Source: Brevibacillus sp. SYP-B805 (GTDB lineage Bacteria > Bacillota > Bacilli > Brevibacillales > Brevibacillaceae). Taken from it: a stretch of 64,000 nucleotides of DNA. The DNA lies in the NCBI RefSeq assembly GCF_011059135.1, contig NZ_JAALGD010000012.1, positions 62,001-126,000 of the forward strand, in the 5' to 3' direction. The notes beneath the pieces are model-generated. The model had not been told where the DNA came from. It did no database searches and worked only from the letters and a program-made list of their open reading frames with translations. The translations under genes were made by a program, and so were the position numbers. This document shows, one piece after another, positions 1 through 6,606 of the stretch; position 1 is the stretch's first letter; each line of letters starts with the position of its first letter.

Positions 1-1810
1 CGGAAAGGAGTTTCCCGTCTTTGGCCGCTCCCGCAACCCCGATATCGATCTCGTACGCCTTGGCCGACGCCAGGCACATCTTGCAGTACCCGTCCTTGAA
101 GGCTTCGCACTGCCGTTCCTTGACCACGATGTTTTCCCCCAGGATTTCCGTCAGCAGCGGCGCCACGATCTTGGCGCATTCATCGCGGCCGTAGCAGGTG
201 GGCTGGCTGATTTCAATATCCACCTTGCCTTCTTCCAGGCTGTGGATGTCCACGCGCCGGATGGACAGCCCCAACCCTTCCAGGGCGCGGCTTACCTGCT
301 TTTCCTGAAAGCTCAGTTCGATCCCTTCCCGCTGGATCTCCTGGGCGAAATCGCTCATGACGCGGGATACGCCGGACAGCTGGTCGGCCACCAGCTTGCG
401 GCTTTCCTGCACTTGTTTCTTCAGGAGGCTGTAGGTGAGAAAACGCTCGTACTCCTGTTCCATCACCGCCAGCACCTTCTCCGTTTTCACGCACTTGCGC
501 TCCCAGTCGCGGGGAACGTCCACACCGGCCAGGGTACCGGACTCGTACATTTTGGCCATCATGGTGTGCATCGCCTGATACGTCGCCTGCGTCTCCCGCT
601 CCCAGCACTGCTCTTTTTTCCAGCACTTCTGGCAGGTAAACTCCGTCACCCGGCTCAGGAACAGATCGACCTGCTCCTCTTTGGCGGCGGGCTCCGCCGT
701 CTGGGCAAAGCTGCGGGAGAGCTGGGTAAACAGATCGGAGAATTGCCGGATTTTGCCCGCCGTCACATCGCGGATCCGGCGCATGTATTCCTGATGCGAT
801 TGCAGGTTCTCCGTCGTGCCAGGAATGAAGCTGGCCACTTTCTTCCAGACCATCGCCGGTGTCAGAATGAACAGGACGATGGCCAGCCCTGTTTCCACAA
901 GGGAGAGGTAGAGCGTATCCTCCGCCCCGCCGTAGATGGCGAGGATGGCCGTGCCGATCAACAGGCCGGCGGAAACCCCCGCTTTCCCCCCTTCCTTCAG
1001 GAGGCCGGCCAACAGCCCGCTGAAGGCGAGCAGGTTGATCTGCTGCAGGGCGGCCACATTGGCAAGGCTCAGGATCAACCCGCTGACCACCCCGACCGCC
1101 GCGCCGATCGTTCCGCCGCCGGCGAAGGCAAACAGCAGCAGCAGATAACGTGACAGCACGTGCTCCATGGAGACGCCATCGACCACCCATCCGACGGTTC
1201 CGGTCATCAGCGACGCCAGCAGGATGACGAGCGAGACGATCTCTTCGTTTTTCAACGGTTCGTAGGGCTTGGCAAGATGCACGATAGAGAGCGCTTGAAC
1301 AAAGATCAGCGTCAGGATGAAGCTGAGAACGGATTCGACCGCCACCATCACCAACCCGTACGTGGAGACCTGATTGGTGAGGGCATCAAACAACAGATGG
1401 CTCGCGAAGACCGTGAGCAACACCACCAGCGGCGTCCGGGAAAAATCCTTGCGGCGGAACCGCTCCGTCATGCGGCAGGCGACCAGGGCCACCGCCATGC
1501 TTACCACTGCTTCCAGCCCGTTGGGAACGGAATGGGAGAACGCCCCCGCCCCCAACGCAAACGCGCCGATCCACAAATGATCCCGCCGCACATAGTACAT
1601 CACGATGAAATACGGTACCACAAAAGGGGTCAGCTCCTCCAGAATGAGGGCTCGTCCGAGCAAAAACCCCATGAACAGCGGGATCAGCTTCCACTTCTGG
1701 CCATATTCCGCGATCCTCTCTCCCCAGGACCCCGCGGTCTGCGTCCACTGCTGATTGAATTTATGCGTCCAGGCTTGTCCCGCATCGGAGACGTTTTTAT
1801 TCACGATCAT
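1..1810 (-). CDS. spoIIE: Stage II sporulation protein E, N-terminal part (runs off the window)
   Basis: SpoIIE is a membrane-bound PP2C-type serine phosphatase that dephosphorylates SpoIIAA and so activates sigma-F in the forespore; it also binds FtsZ. The visible 603 codons begin MIVNKNVSDAGQ, followed by about ten hydrophobic segments in the first 320 residues (for example ...VVPYFIVMYYV...) and then the soluble linker with a Cys cluster (FTCQKCWKKEQCWE). The gene continues past base 1, so the catalytic phosphatase domain lies outside. The start is the ATG at 1810, preceded by a GGGGTGG ribosome site. It sits downstream of yabR, as in B. subtilis, and has a Spo0A-type promoter immediately upstream. 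The family is usually a little over 800 residues, so about a quarter is missing. Identification is very secure. Confidence 0.95.
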   Translation of the reverse strand, partial: MIVNKNVSDAGQAWTHKFNQQWTQTAGSWGERIAEYGQKWKLIPLFMGFLLGRALILEELTPFVVPYFIVMYYVRRDHLWIGAFALGAGAFSHSVPNGLEAVVSMAVALVACRMTERFRRKDFSRTPLVVLLTVFASHLLFDALTNQVSTYGLVMVAVESVLSFILTLIFVQALSIVHLAKPYEPLKNEEIVSLVILLASLMTGTVGWVVDGVSMEHVLSRYLLLLFAFAGGGTIGAAVGVVSGLILSLANVAALQQINLLAFSGLLAGLLKEGGKAGVSAGLLIGTAILAIYGGAEDTLYLSLVETGLAIVLFILTPAMVWKKVASFIPGTTENLQSHQEYMRRIRDVTAGKIRQFSDLFTQLSRSFAQTAEPAAKEEQVDLFLSRVTEFTCQKCWKKEQCWERETQATYQAMHTMMAKMYESGTLAGVDVPRDWERKCVKTEKVLAVMEQEYERFLTYSLLKKQVQESRKLVADQLSGVSRVMSDFAQEIQREGIELSFQEKQVSRALEGLGLSIRRVDIHSLEEGKVDIEISQPTCYGRDECAKIVAPLLTEILGENIVVKERQCEAFKDGYCKMCLASAKAYEIDIGVAGAAKDGKLLS

Positions 1811-1844
1811 GCAAGCACCACCCCGTTCAGATTGTGTGGTTCCC

Positions 1845-1912
1845 ATTATACGGAGCGGGGTTTGTAAAATTTGTCAAAAGATCGAGCGTTATTCCTGAAA
1901 TCGTGCGACAAA
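1845..1912 (-). promoter_or_regulatory. spoIIE promoter, Spo0A-activated sigma-A type
   Basis: On the minus strand TTGACA (1872-1877) is followed after exactly 21 bp by TATAAT (1845-1850). This overlong spacer is the known hallmark of the Spo0A-dependent spoIIE and spoIIG promoters. A perfect 0A-box core, TTTGTCAAA, lies on the plus strand at 1870-1878 over the -35, and a second box-like TTTGTCGCA lies on the minus strand at 1904-1912. Seen directly; regulation is inferred from family knowledge. Confidence 0.8.
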
Positions 1913-1986
1913 TTCCCTGTTCTCCTGAGGTTTTCGCGGCATCCCGGAATGAGCATCCGCTTACGCCCCGGTCTATGGCGAAAAGG

Positions 1987-2022
1987 CAAAAAAAATAACC
2001 GACGTTGGGCGTACAACGTCGG
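1987..2022 (-). terminator. Intrinsic terminator between yabR and spoIIE
   Basis: An 8-bp perfect stem (CCGACGTT, 1999-2006, with AACGTCGG, 2015-2022) has an 8-nt loop and is followed on the minus strand by TTATTTTTTT. It closes transcription coming from the yabR side before the spoIIE promoter. Confidence 0.8.
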
Positions 2023-2056
2023 CCGGCAGGTGATTCGCGCTCGGTGAAACGGGCTT

Positions 2057-2084
2057 ATAATATAGGTATTCGCCATCGATGCAA
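2057..2084 (-). promoter_or_regulatory. Candidate orphan sigma-A promoter in the yabR-spoIIE gap
   Basis: TTGCAT (2079-2084) and TATTAT (2057-2062) are separated by 16 bp on the minus strand. The predicted start lies only about 30 nt before the terminator at 1987-2022, so it would make a very short RNA unless read through. In B. subtilis this gap carries tRNA genes; none is recognisable here. The remaining sequence from 2023 to 2161 shows a GC hairpin beside the yabR stop and nothing else. Confidence 0.3.
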
Positions 2085-2161
2085 AAGAACCTTCCTTTTT
2101 TTCTCGCCAAATTGTGCAAATTTGTCAGGAATTTGGTTGGCCCGCCTTTTCCGGGCGGTCC

Positions 2162-2530
2162 TCAGCGTCCTCGCCCTTTTTTGTCCCAATTTTTGCGCAA
2201 TGAAGATTGCCGGTCTTCACTATCTTTCAGAAAGCGGTTCAGCTTCTCCTCGAACCCTTCTCCCCGTTCGCGAGGCCCACGGGATGGCTTGTTTGGACGG
2301 TCAACGGCTTTCTTGATCGACAGGCCGATCTTGCCGTCCCGAATGTTCAGCACCTTGACCGTCACGATGTCACCCACCTTGAGATGCTCGTGGATATCCG
2401 TGACATACGTGTCGGCGATCTCGCTGATGTGAACGAGGCCGGTCTCCCCGTCTGGCAGCTCCACAAATGCTCCAAACTTCGTTATGCCTGTCACTTTTCC
2501 TACCACTTTGCTGCCTACCTCGATGGCCAT
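2162..2530 (-). CDS. yabR: S1 domain RNA-binding protein YabR
   Basis: A 122-residue protein with one S1/OB-fold domain (residues 1-75: VVGKVTGITKFGAFVELPDGETG, then HISEIAD, then VKVLNIRDGKIGLSIKK) and a charged, disordered C-terminal tail (residues 80-122). This matches the YabR/general stress protein 13 group, which binds RNA and is thought to associate with ribosomes. The ATG at 2530 has GGGAGG 12 nt upstream. It follows divIC and ends before the terminator at 1987-2022, the same order as in B. subtilis. The exact RNA target is unknown. Confidence 0.9.
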   Translation of the reverse strand: MAIEVGSKVVGKVTGITKFGAFVELPDGETGLVHISEIADTYVTDIHEHLKVGDIVTVKVLNIRDGKIGLSIKKAVDRPNKPSRGPRERGEGFEEKLNRFLKDSEDRQSSLRKNWDKKGRGR

Positions 2531-2583
2531 GAACGCGGCAAGCCTCCCTCATGCACATGAATGAATACGTTGGGGAATATGGA

Positions 2584-2889
2584 TTATTCGGGCAGCACGT
2601 AGATTTTTTCGCCCGGTTTCGATAAGAAGAAATGTTTGCGGGCCAATTCGGCGATGTATTCCTTGTCATTCAATCGGCTCACTTTGTAGGAGAGTTCGGC
2701 CTGCTGCTGCTGAACAGCCGCCGCTTCCTGCTTCAACTGCTCCAGTTCGCTTTCCTTTTCGGACAGGATGTCGCTTTGCAAATAGGCGGTATAGCCCGTC
2801 CATACGGAAAAGCACAGTACAAAAAACAGGACAAGCCGGATTCTGCGCCTTTGACCTTGTTTGTTTGGTTGGGAGGGGCTGCTCATCAT
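2584..2889 (-). CDS. divIC: Cell division protein DivIC (FtsB family)
   Basis: 101 residues: a short basic cytoplasmic N-terminus, one transmembrane helix (about residues 17-37, VLFFVLCFSVWTGYTAYL) and an extracytoplasmic coiled coil (about 42-75, rich in E, Q and L) ending in the typical KHFFLSKPGEKIYVLPE segment. DivIC pairs with FtsL and DivIB in the septal divisome and is needed for both vegetative and sporulation septa. Two in-frame ATGs (MM) start the frame; either would do. It lies 25 bp after yabQ and 53 bp before yabR. Confidence 0.93.
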   Translation of the reverse strand: MMSSPSQPNKQGQRRRIRLVLFFVLCFSVWTGYTAYLQSDILSEKESELEQLKQEAAAVQQQQAELSYKVSRLNDKEYIAELARKHFFLSKPGEKIYVLPE

Positions 2890-2914
2890 GCTCGTTACGC
2901 CACCTTTGCCGTGA

Positions 2915-3487
2915 TTAATCCTGTTTTTTTCTTGATCGTATCCATTTCTTCACATCCGCCCAAAATCCTTTTCCCTGCTGGTGCATTTTTCTTCCTACAT
3001 TATGCCCCCATTTTTGCGCAGGAGCAATGAGTATTCGCACTATTTTCCAGAAAAAAAGCAGCACCGCCGTCACGACCGACAGCACCAACTCCAGCAGCAT
3101 GAGGATCAGCCGGTAGAGGAACAGGACGGGGCGGACAAGAACCGTATCGATGATCATGACGATCGTCCTGTACAACCACTGACAAAATTTTATCACGGTG
3201 TGAAGAAATTGAACATATCTTCGGCTTCCGATCACAAAATAGAGCCAGGCTCCGCCAAACAGGCCGAAAAAAATCGGAAAGCGGACAACACCATCGTTGA
3301 CGCGGACCAGAACTCCAAACACAAACAAGGCGCTGGCGATCCAGAACAGGAGATCCAGGAAAAAGACCAGCCACAGGGGAAAACGCCCTTTTCCTTTGAA
3401 CACCTGGTAGGTGTCATACCCCATGCCCATCAACAGCCCGCAGGCAGACATGGAGAGAAGCGTTTGAAACTGTGTCCCGATGCTCAC
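2915..3487 (-). CDS. yabQ: Spore cortex biosynthesis membrane protein YabQ
   Basis: 190 residues with four to five hydrophobic helices (around 8-25, 35-60, 68-90, 105-150) and a strongly basic C-terminal tail ending RKMHQQGKGFWADVKKW...RSRKKQD. YabQ localises to the forespore outer membrane and is required for cortex formation in B. subtilis. The start is GTG at 3487, overlapping the yabP stop as GTGA, with no good ribosome site of its own, so translation is probably coupled to yabP. Length and neighbours fit the family well. Confidence 0.9.
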   Translation of the reverse strand: MSIGTQFQTLLSMSACGLLMGMGYDTYQVFKGKGRFPLWLVFFLDLLFWIASALFVFGVLVRVNDGVVRFPIFFGLFGGAWLYFVIGSRRYVQFLHTVIKFCQWLYRTIVMIIDTVLVRPVLFLYRLILMLLELVLSVVTAVLLFFWKIVRILIAPAQKWGHNVGRKMHQQGKGFWADVKKWIRSRKKQD

Positions 3488-3768
3488 TTGAACAATTTGC
3501 CGAAGAATCCCCGCGAGCGGTCCCCGGCCTGCCCCTGTTCAAGATAGCCCATTTCGTGCACCAACCCCTCGATGGCCACTTCTCCTGTTTCCAGGCTCAG
3601 ATTCTTCATATGCAGGTTCTGGCCGCGAATCGTCAAAAAGCCCGCTTCCGTCTCCAGCAGGAACTCTTCGCTGTCGAAGCTTTCCACATTTTTCACCCCG
3701 GAAATCGCCAGGCTGCGGCGATTGATCATCACGATCTCATGGCGCGGCCGCTTGGTATGGTCGTTCAT
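3484..3768 (-). CDS. yabP: Sporulation protein YabP
   Basis: 94 residues with the YabP/YqfC family pattern: a conserved start (KRPRHEIVMINRRSLAISGV), then KNVESFDSEEFLLETEAGFLTIRGQNLHMKNL. YabP acts with YabQ in the mother cell, where it is required for spore cortex. The ATG at 3768 follows GGAGG closely. It is the first gene of the yabP-yabQ-divIC-yabR group. A sigma-E-like -10 is visible about 35 bp upstream. Confidence 0.9.
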   Translation of the reverse strand: MNDHTKRPRHEIVMINRRSLAISGVKNVESFDSEEFLLETEAGFLTIRGQNLHMKNLSLETGEVAIEGLVHEMGYLEQGQAGDRSRGFFGKLFK

Positions 3769-3801
3769 CTCATGCCCTCCTCACAAACCGGTTCTTGTAC
3801 C

Positions 3802-3831
3802 ATGGTATGGAGGGGGATGTCCGTTTAGAAC
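3802..3831 (-). promoter_or_regulatory. Candidate sigma-E promoter of yabP
   Basis: The minus strand reads CATACCAT at 3802-3809, close to the sigma-E -10 consensus, 14 bp after GTTCTAAA (824-831 of that kilobase), a weak -35. The B. subtilis yabP promoter is sigma-E dependent, which makes the match plausible but not proven. Confidence 0.35.
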
Positions 3832-3932
3832 AGGACCATCCCGACAAATCCTGTACAATGCATGCTGGAAATCTATTGTATAATAGGGCAGGAAGGCTGA
3901 AAGGTTGGACGAAGAGAAGACGGAGGTTGCTG

Positions 3933-4526
3933 ATGAAACGAGTATGCGTATTTGCCGGTTCCAATGCCGGTCTGCTGCCAGATTATGAACAAAAAGCCGC
4001 AGAACTGGGGCGGCTGCTGGCTGAAAACGGACTGGAGCTTGTCTATGGAGGGTCCAGGATCGGACTGATGGGGCGCGTCGCCGATAACGTGTTGACGGCG
4101 GGCGGGAAAGCGATCGGCGTGATGCCGCGCAACCTGTTTCGCGGGGAGATCGCGCACACCGGCCTGACCGAATTTCACGAAGTGGGGAACATGCACGAAC
4201 GGAAAGCCCTGATGACCGAACTGGCCGACGCCTGCATTGCCCTGCCCGGCGGGTTCGGCACGTTTGAAGAGCTTTTTGAGGCGGTCAGTTGGCTGCAGCT
4301 GGGCATTCACAGCAAGCCGGTCGGCATTCTGAACGTCCGGGGGTATTACGACCCGCTGATCGAGATGATCAAGAATGCCGTGAAAGCCGGTTTCATGCCG
4401 GAGACCCATACAGAATTGATCATCGTGGAGAGTGAACCGGCCACCCTGCTTGACAGACTGCGTGATTACACCCCGCCTGCCTACGCACACAAATGGACGG
4501 AGCTGCCGCCGGAAGAGACACGTTAA
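3933..4526 (+). CDS. LOG-family protein (TIGR00730), nucleoside 5'-monophosphate phosphoribohydrolase type
   Basis: 197 residues with a Rossmann-like N-terminus (KRVCVFAGSNAG), GLVYGG-type loop (ELVYGGSRIGLMGRVAD), the KALM...D segment and the diagnostic LPGGFGTFEELFE (PGGxGTxxE) active-site motif. Such proteins hydrolyse N6-substituted or plain AMP to base plus ribose 5-phosphate; they were long misnamed lysine decarboxylases. The ATG at 3933 is preceded by CGGAGG (3921-3926). A TATAAT at 3879-3884 may be its -10, but no good -35 accompanies it. It is transcribed divergently from yabP, and is not part of the sporulation group. Confidence 0.9.
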   Translation: MKRVCVFAGSNAGLLPDYEQKAAELGRLLAENGLELVYGGSRIGLMGRVADNVLTAGGKAIGVMPRNLFRGEIAHTGLTEFHEVGNMHERKALMTELADACIALPGGFGTFEELFEAVSWLQLGIHSKPVGILNVRGYYDPLIEMIKNAVKAGFMPETHTELIIVESEPATLLDRLRDYTPPAYAHKWTELPPEETR

Positions 4527-4539
4527 CGCTCCTCCAGAG

Positions 4540-4844
4540 CGAGGCGACTACCTTCGCCACGGACTGATGACAAACTTCTGTTAGAGTCATGGCATGATGG
4601 GGCCAAGCGAGCTCCTTTGACGACCGACTCAGCGAAGAAACGAAGACGCGGGAGCACTGGGGGCGTGAGTCTCACTTCGCTGAAACACCCAGATGTTGAG
4701 CCCCCAGCCCGCGTCGCGTTTCGGAGTGGACATTGCAGGCTTCTTTGCGGGTCGTCAAGAGAGCGAGCAGGAACCATCATCCATGATAGATCGACTTTGT
4801 CTGCTCACGAAGACGACTACCCCCGCAGGTAGTCGTCTTCTTCC
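4540..4844. repeat. Long imperfect palindrome (structured RNA or miniature inverted-repeat element)
   Basis: The gap between the LOG gene and rqcP is almost entirely self-complementary. From the centre outwards the arms pair as: CTGGGGGC (4657-4664) with GCCCCCAG (4700-4707); GACGCGGG (4645-4652) with CCCGCGTC (4708-4715); GAAACG (4637-4642) with CGTTTC (4717-4722); GCTCCTTTGACGACC (4611-4625) with GGTCGTCAAGAGAGC (4750-4764, 13 of 15); TCATGGCATGATGG (4587-4600) with CCATCATCCATGA (4774-4786). Near the ends, GGCGACTACC (4542-4551) is nearly the inverse of GGTAGTCGTC, which itself forms a 12-bp hairpin with the last codons of rqcP. No credible reading frame is present. Function unknown. Confidence 0.6.
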
Positions 4845-5110
4845 TTCTCATCGCGCGGCACCGGCACTTCGCCGATCACCTGGTACAGGGTGGCGGCTTC
4901 TTCCTTGCGCGGATTTTCCTTGATATCCTCCACTTTCACGACCACGATTTTCTGGCCGAAGCGGATCGACAGCTTGTCGCCGATCTTCACGGTGCTCGAA
5001 GCCTTCGCCGGCCGGTCGTTGATTTCCACGCGCCCCTGGTCGCACACGTCTTTGGCCAGCGTGCGCCGCTTGATCAGGCGCGATACCTTCAGATACTTGT
5101 CCAGTCTCAT
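4817..5110 (-). CDS. rqcP: S4-domain RNA-binding protein RqcP (YabO, Hsp15 family)
   Basis: 97 residues with an S4 domain at residues 1-65 (MRLDKYLKVSRLIKRRTLAK, then GRVEINDRPAK, then VKIGDKLSI) and an acidic tail (EKEEDDYLRG). The YabO/RqcP protein binds the large ribosomal subunit with RqcH and tRNA-Ala during alanine tailing in ribosome-associated quality control. The ATG at 5110 is preceded by GGAGG 9 nt upstream; that ribosome site overlaps the mazG stop, so the two genes are translationally linked. The stop codon lies inside a perfect 12-bp hairpin that may serve as its terminator. Confidence 0.92.
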   Translation of the reverse strand: MRLDKYLKVSRLIKRRTLAKDVCDQGRVEINDRPAKASSTVKIGDKLSIRFGQKIVVVKVEDIKENPRKEEAATLYQVIGEVPVPRDEKEEDDYLRG

Positions 5111-5115
5111 CCCTG

Positions 5116-6585
5116 TTACCTCCTCACCCGCTGCTTCGCTTCTTCCCACCAACGGTCCATCTCGGCCAAATCCGTCTCCTCGAAGGTCCGGTTGGCTTCC
5201 CGCAGCTTCTGTTCAATATAGGCAAACCGCCGTTGAAACTTGCGGTTGGTCATGCGCAGCGCCTCTTCCGGATCGATCTGGTAGAAGCGGGCCAGATTGA
5301 CGACGGCAAAGAGCAGATCCCCCAGCTCGCCGGCCCGCTCTTCTTCCGACGCCTGCCGCACTTCCCGGTATTCCTCTTCCACCTTGCGATACACGTCCGC
5401 CACGTCTTCCCAGTCAAAGCCGACAGCGGCGGCTTTTTTCTGCAGCTTGCAGGCGTACATCAAGGCTGGCAGCTCGCGCGGAATGCCGGCCAGCACGGAG
5501 CGGGCGGATGCCTCCTCCCCTTTGGCCGCTTTCTCCTGGGCCTTGATCGCTTCCCAGTTGGCAAACGCCTCGTCGGCATCGCGCGCCGCTTTTTCGCCGA
5601 AGACGTGGGGATGGCGCCGGATCAGTTTTTCATTGAGGCCGGCGATCACATCCTCGACGGTGAAAAAGCCGTCTTCCGCCGCCATTTGCGAATGGAGCAT
5701 GATCTGCAGCAGCAGATCGCCCAGTTCTTCGCGCATGGCATCCGGATCGTCGTCGTCAATCGTCTCCAGCACCTCGTACGCTTCCTCGATCAGATTCTTG
5801 CGGATGCTTTGATGCGTCTGTTCGCGGTCCCATGGACAGCCTTCGGGGCTGCGCAGGATGGCCACGATTTCCTTCAGGTAGGCGAACTGCCGATTGCGTA
5901 CCGCCGCTTCCCGGGTCGGGGGTACGTAGACGAGCGACAGGTTGCCCAGGTGTTGGACGCGATCCAGTTCATACAGCGGCACGGTCTCCACCCGTTCCAG
6001 ACCCGCCGCTCCTACCGCCGTTGCGACCGTGACCGGATATTCATCCGGGAAAACCTCCATCAGCGTCAGCTTGGTATCGGAGGCGACCATTTTGTCGTAT
6101 ACCTGGGCGATCACCGTATGCAGAAGCGGATTCACCTGTTCCGCTTTCAGGGCGGTGGCGTCGAGCAGGGCGAATCCTTCGATCGGATCGATCCGCAAGC
6201 GGGCAAACAGCGGATCCAGGAAGCTCTGCCCGCCCTCGACCTCCACCGCTGTCTCCCGCTTGGGTCCTTCCTCCAGCAGCAGCTGCACCGTCCGCTCAGC
6301 GACCAGCGGATGGCCCGGCACGGCATAGACGATCTCGCCCTTCTCTCGGGCCGCCTGCAGCAGCAGGTCGGCGATCTCGGTATACACCGCGTCAAAATCG
6401 CCGTGTTTCTCATAAATGGCATCAAACGCGGTAAAGGTGATGCCCTCCTGACGAAGCTGGGCGACAACGGGATGTTCCTCCGTCCGCAAATAAAGGTGGT
6501 TCGCCTCTTTCAGCGTCCGGTAGATTCCCATGGGCAGCTGCTCCAGGGTTCCCGCTCCCAGCCCGACGATCCGGATTGCTGGCAT
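5116..6585 (-). CDS. yabN: YabN: tetrapyrrole-methylase-like domain fused to MazG pyrophosphohydrolase
   Basis: 489 residues. The first 215 form a SAM-dependent tetrapyrrole-methylase-like domain (IRIVGLGAGTLEQLPMG, VYAVPGHPLVAERTVQLLLE). Residues 235-485 hold two MazG modules (CPWDREQTH, EEAYEVLETI, EELGDLLLQIMLH, then GELGDLLFAVVNLAR). MazG hydrolyses nucleoside triphosphates to monophosphates and pyrophosphate and is thought to clean aberrant nucleotides; the role of the methylase half is unknown. The fused architecture is standard for Bacillales. The ATG at 6585 lies 21 bp after the spoVB stop. Confidence 0.92.
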   Translation of the reverse strand: MPAIRIVGLGAGTLEQLPMGIYRTLKEANHLYLRTEEHPVVAQLRQEGITFTAFDAIYEKHGDFDAVYTEIADLLLQAAREKGEIVYAVPGHPLVAERTVQLLLEEGPKRETAVEVEGGQSFLDPLFARLRIDPIEGFALLDATALKAEQVNPLLHTVIAQVYDKMVASDTKLTLMEVFPDEYPVTVATAVGAAGLERVETVPLYELDRVQHLGNLSLVYVPPTREAAVRNRQFAYLKEIVAILRSPEGCPWDREQTHQSIRKNLIEEAYEVLETIDDDDPDAMREELGDLLLQIMLHSQMAAEDGFFTVEDVIAGLNEKLIRRHPHVFGEKAARDADEAFANWEAIKAQEKAAKGEEASARSVLAGIPRELPALMYACKLQKKAAAVGFDWEDVADVYRKVEEEYREVRQASEEERAGELGDLLFAVVNLARFYQIDPEEALRMTNRKFQRRFAYIEQKLREANRTFEETDLAEMDRWWEEAKQRVRR

Positions 6586-6606
6586 TTGTTTCGACTCCCT
6601 TCTGTG

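Noticed and set aside
4617-4832. Short open frames on both strands inside the long palindrome
   Set aside because: No ribosome site, no recognisable domain, Arg/Ser-rich translations on both strands as expected from an inverted repeat.
4540-4844. Considered an omega-RNA/transposon end of an IS200/IS605 or IscB element
   Set aside because: No TnpB, IscB or HNH coding remnant was found next to it, and the structure does not show a recognisable guide scaffold; left as unassigned palindrome.
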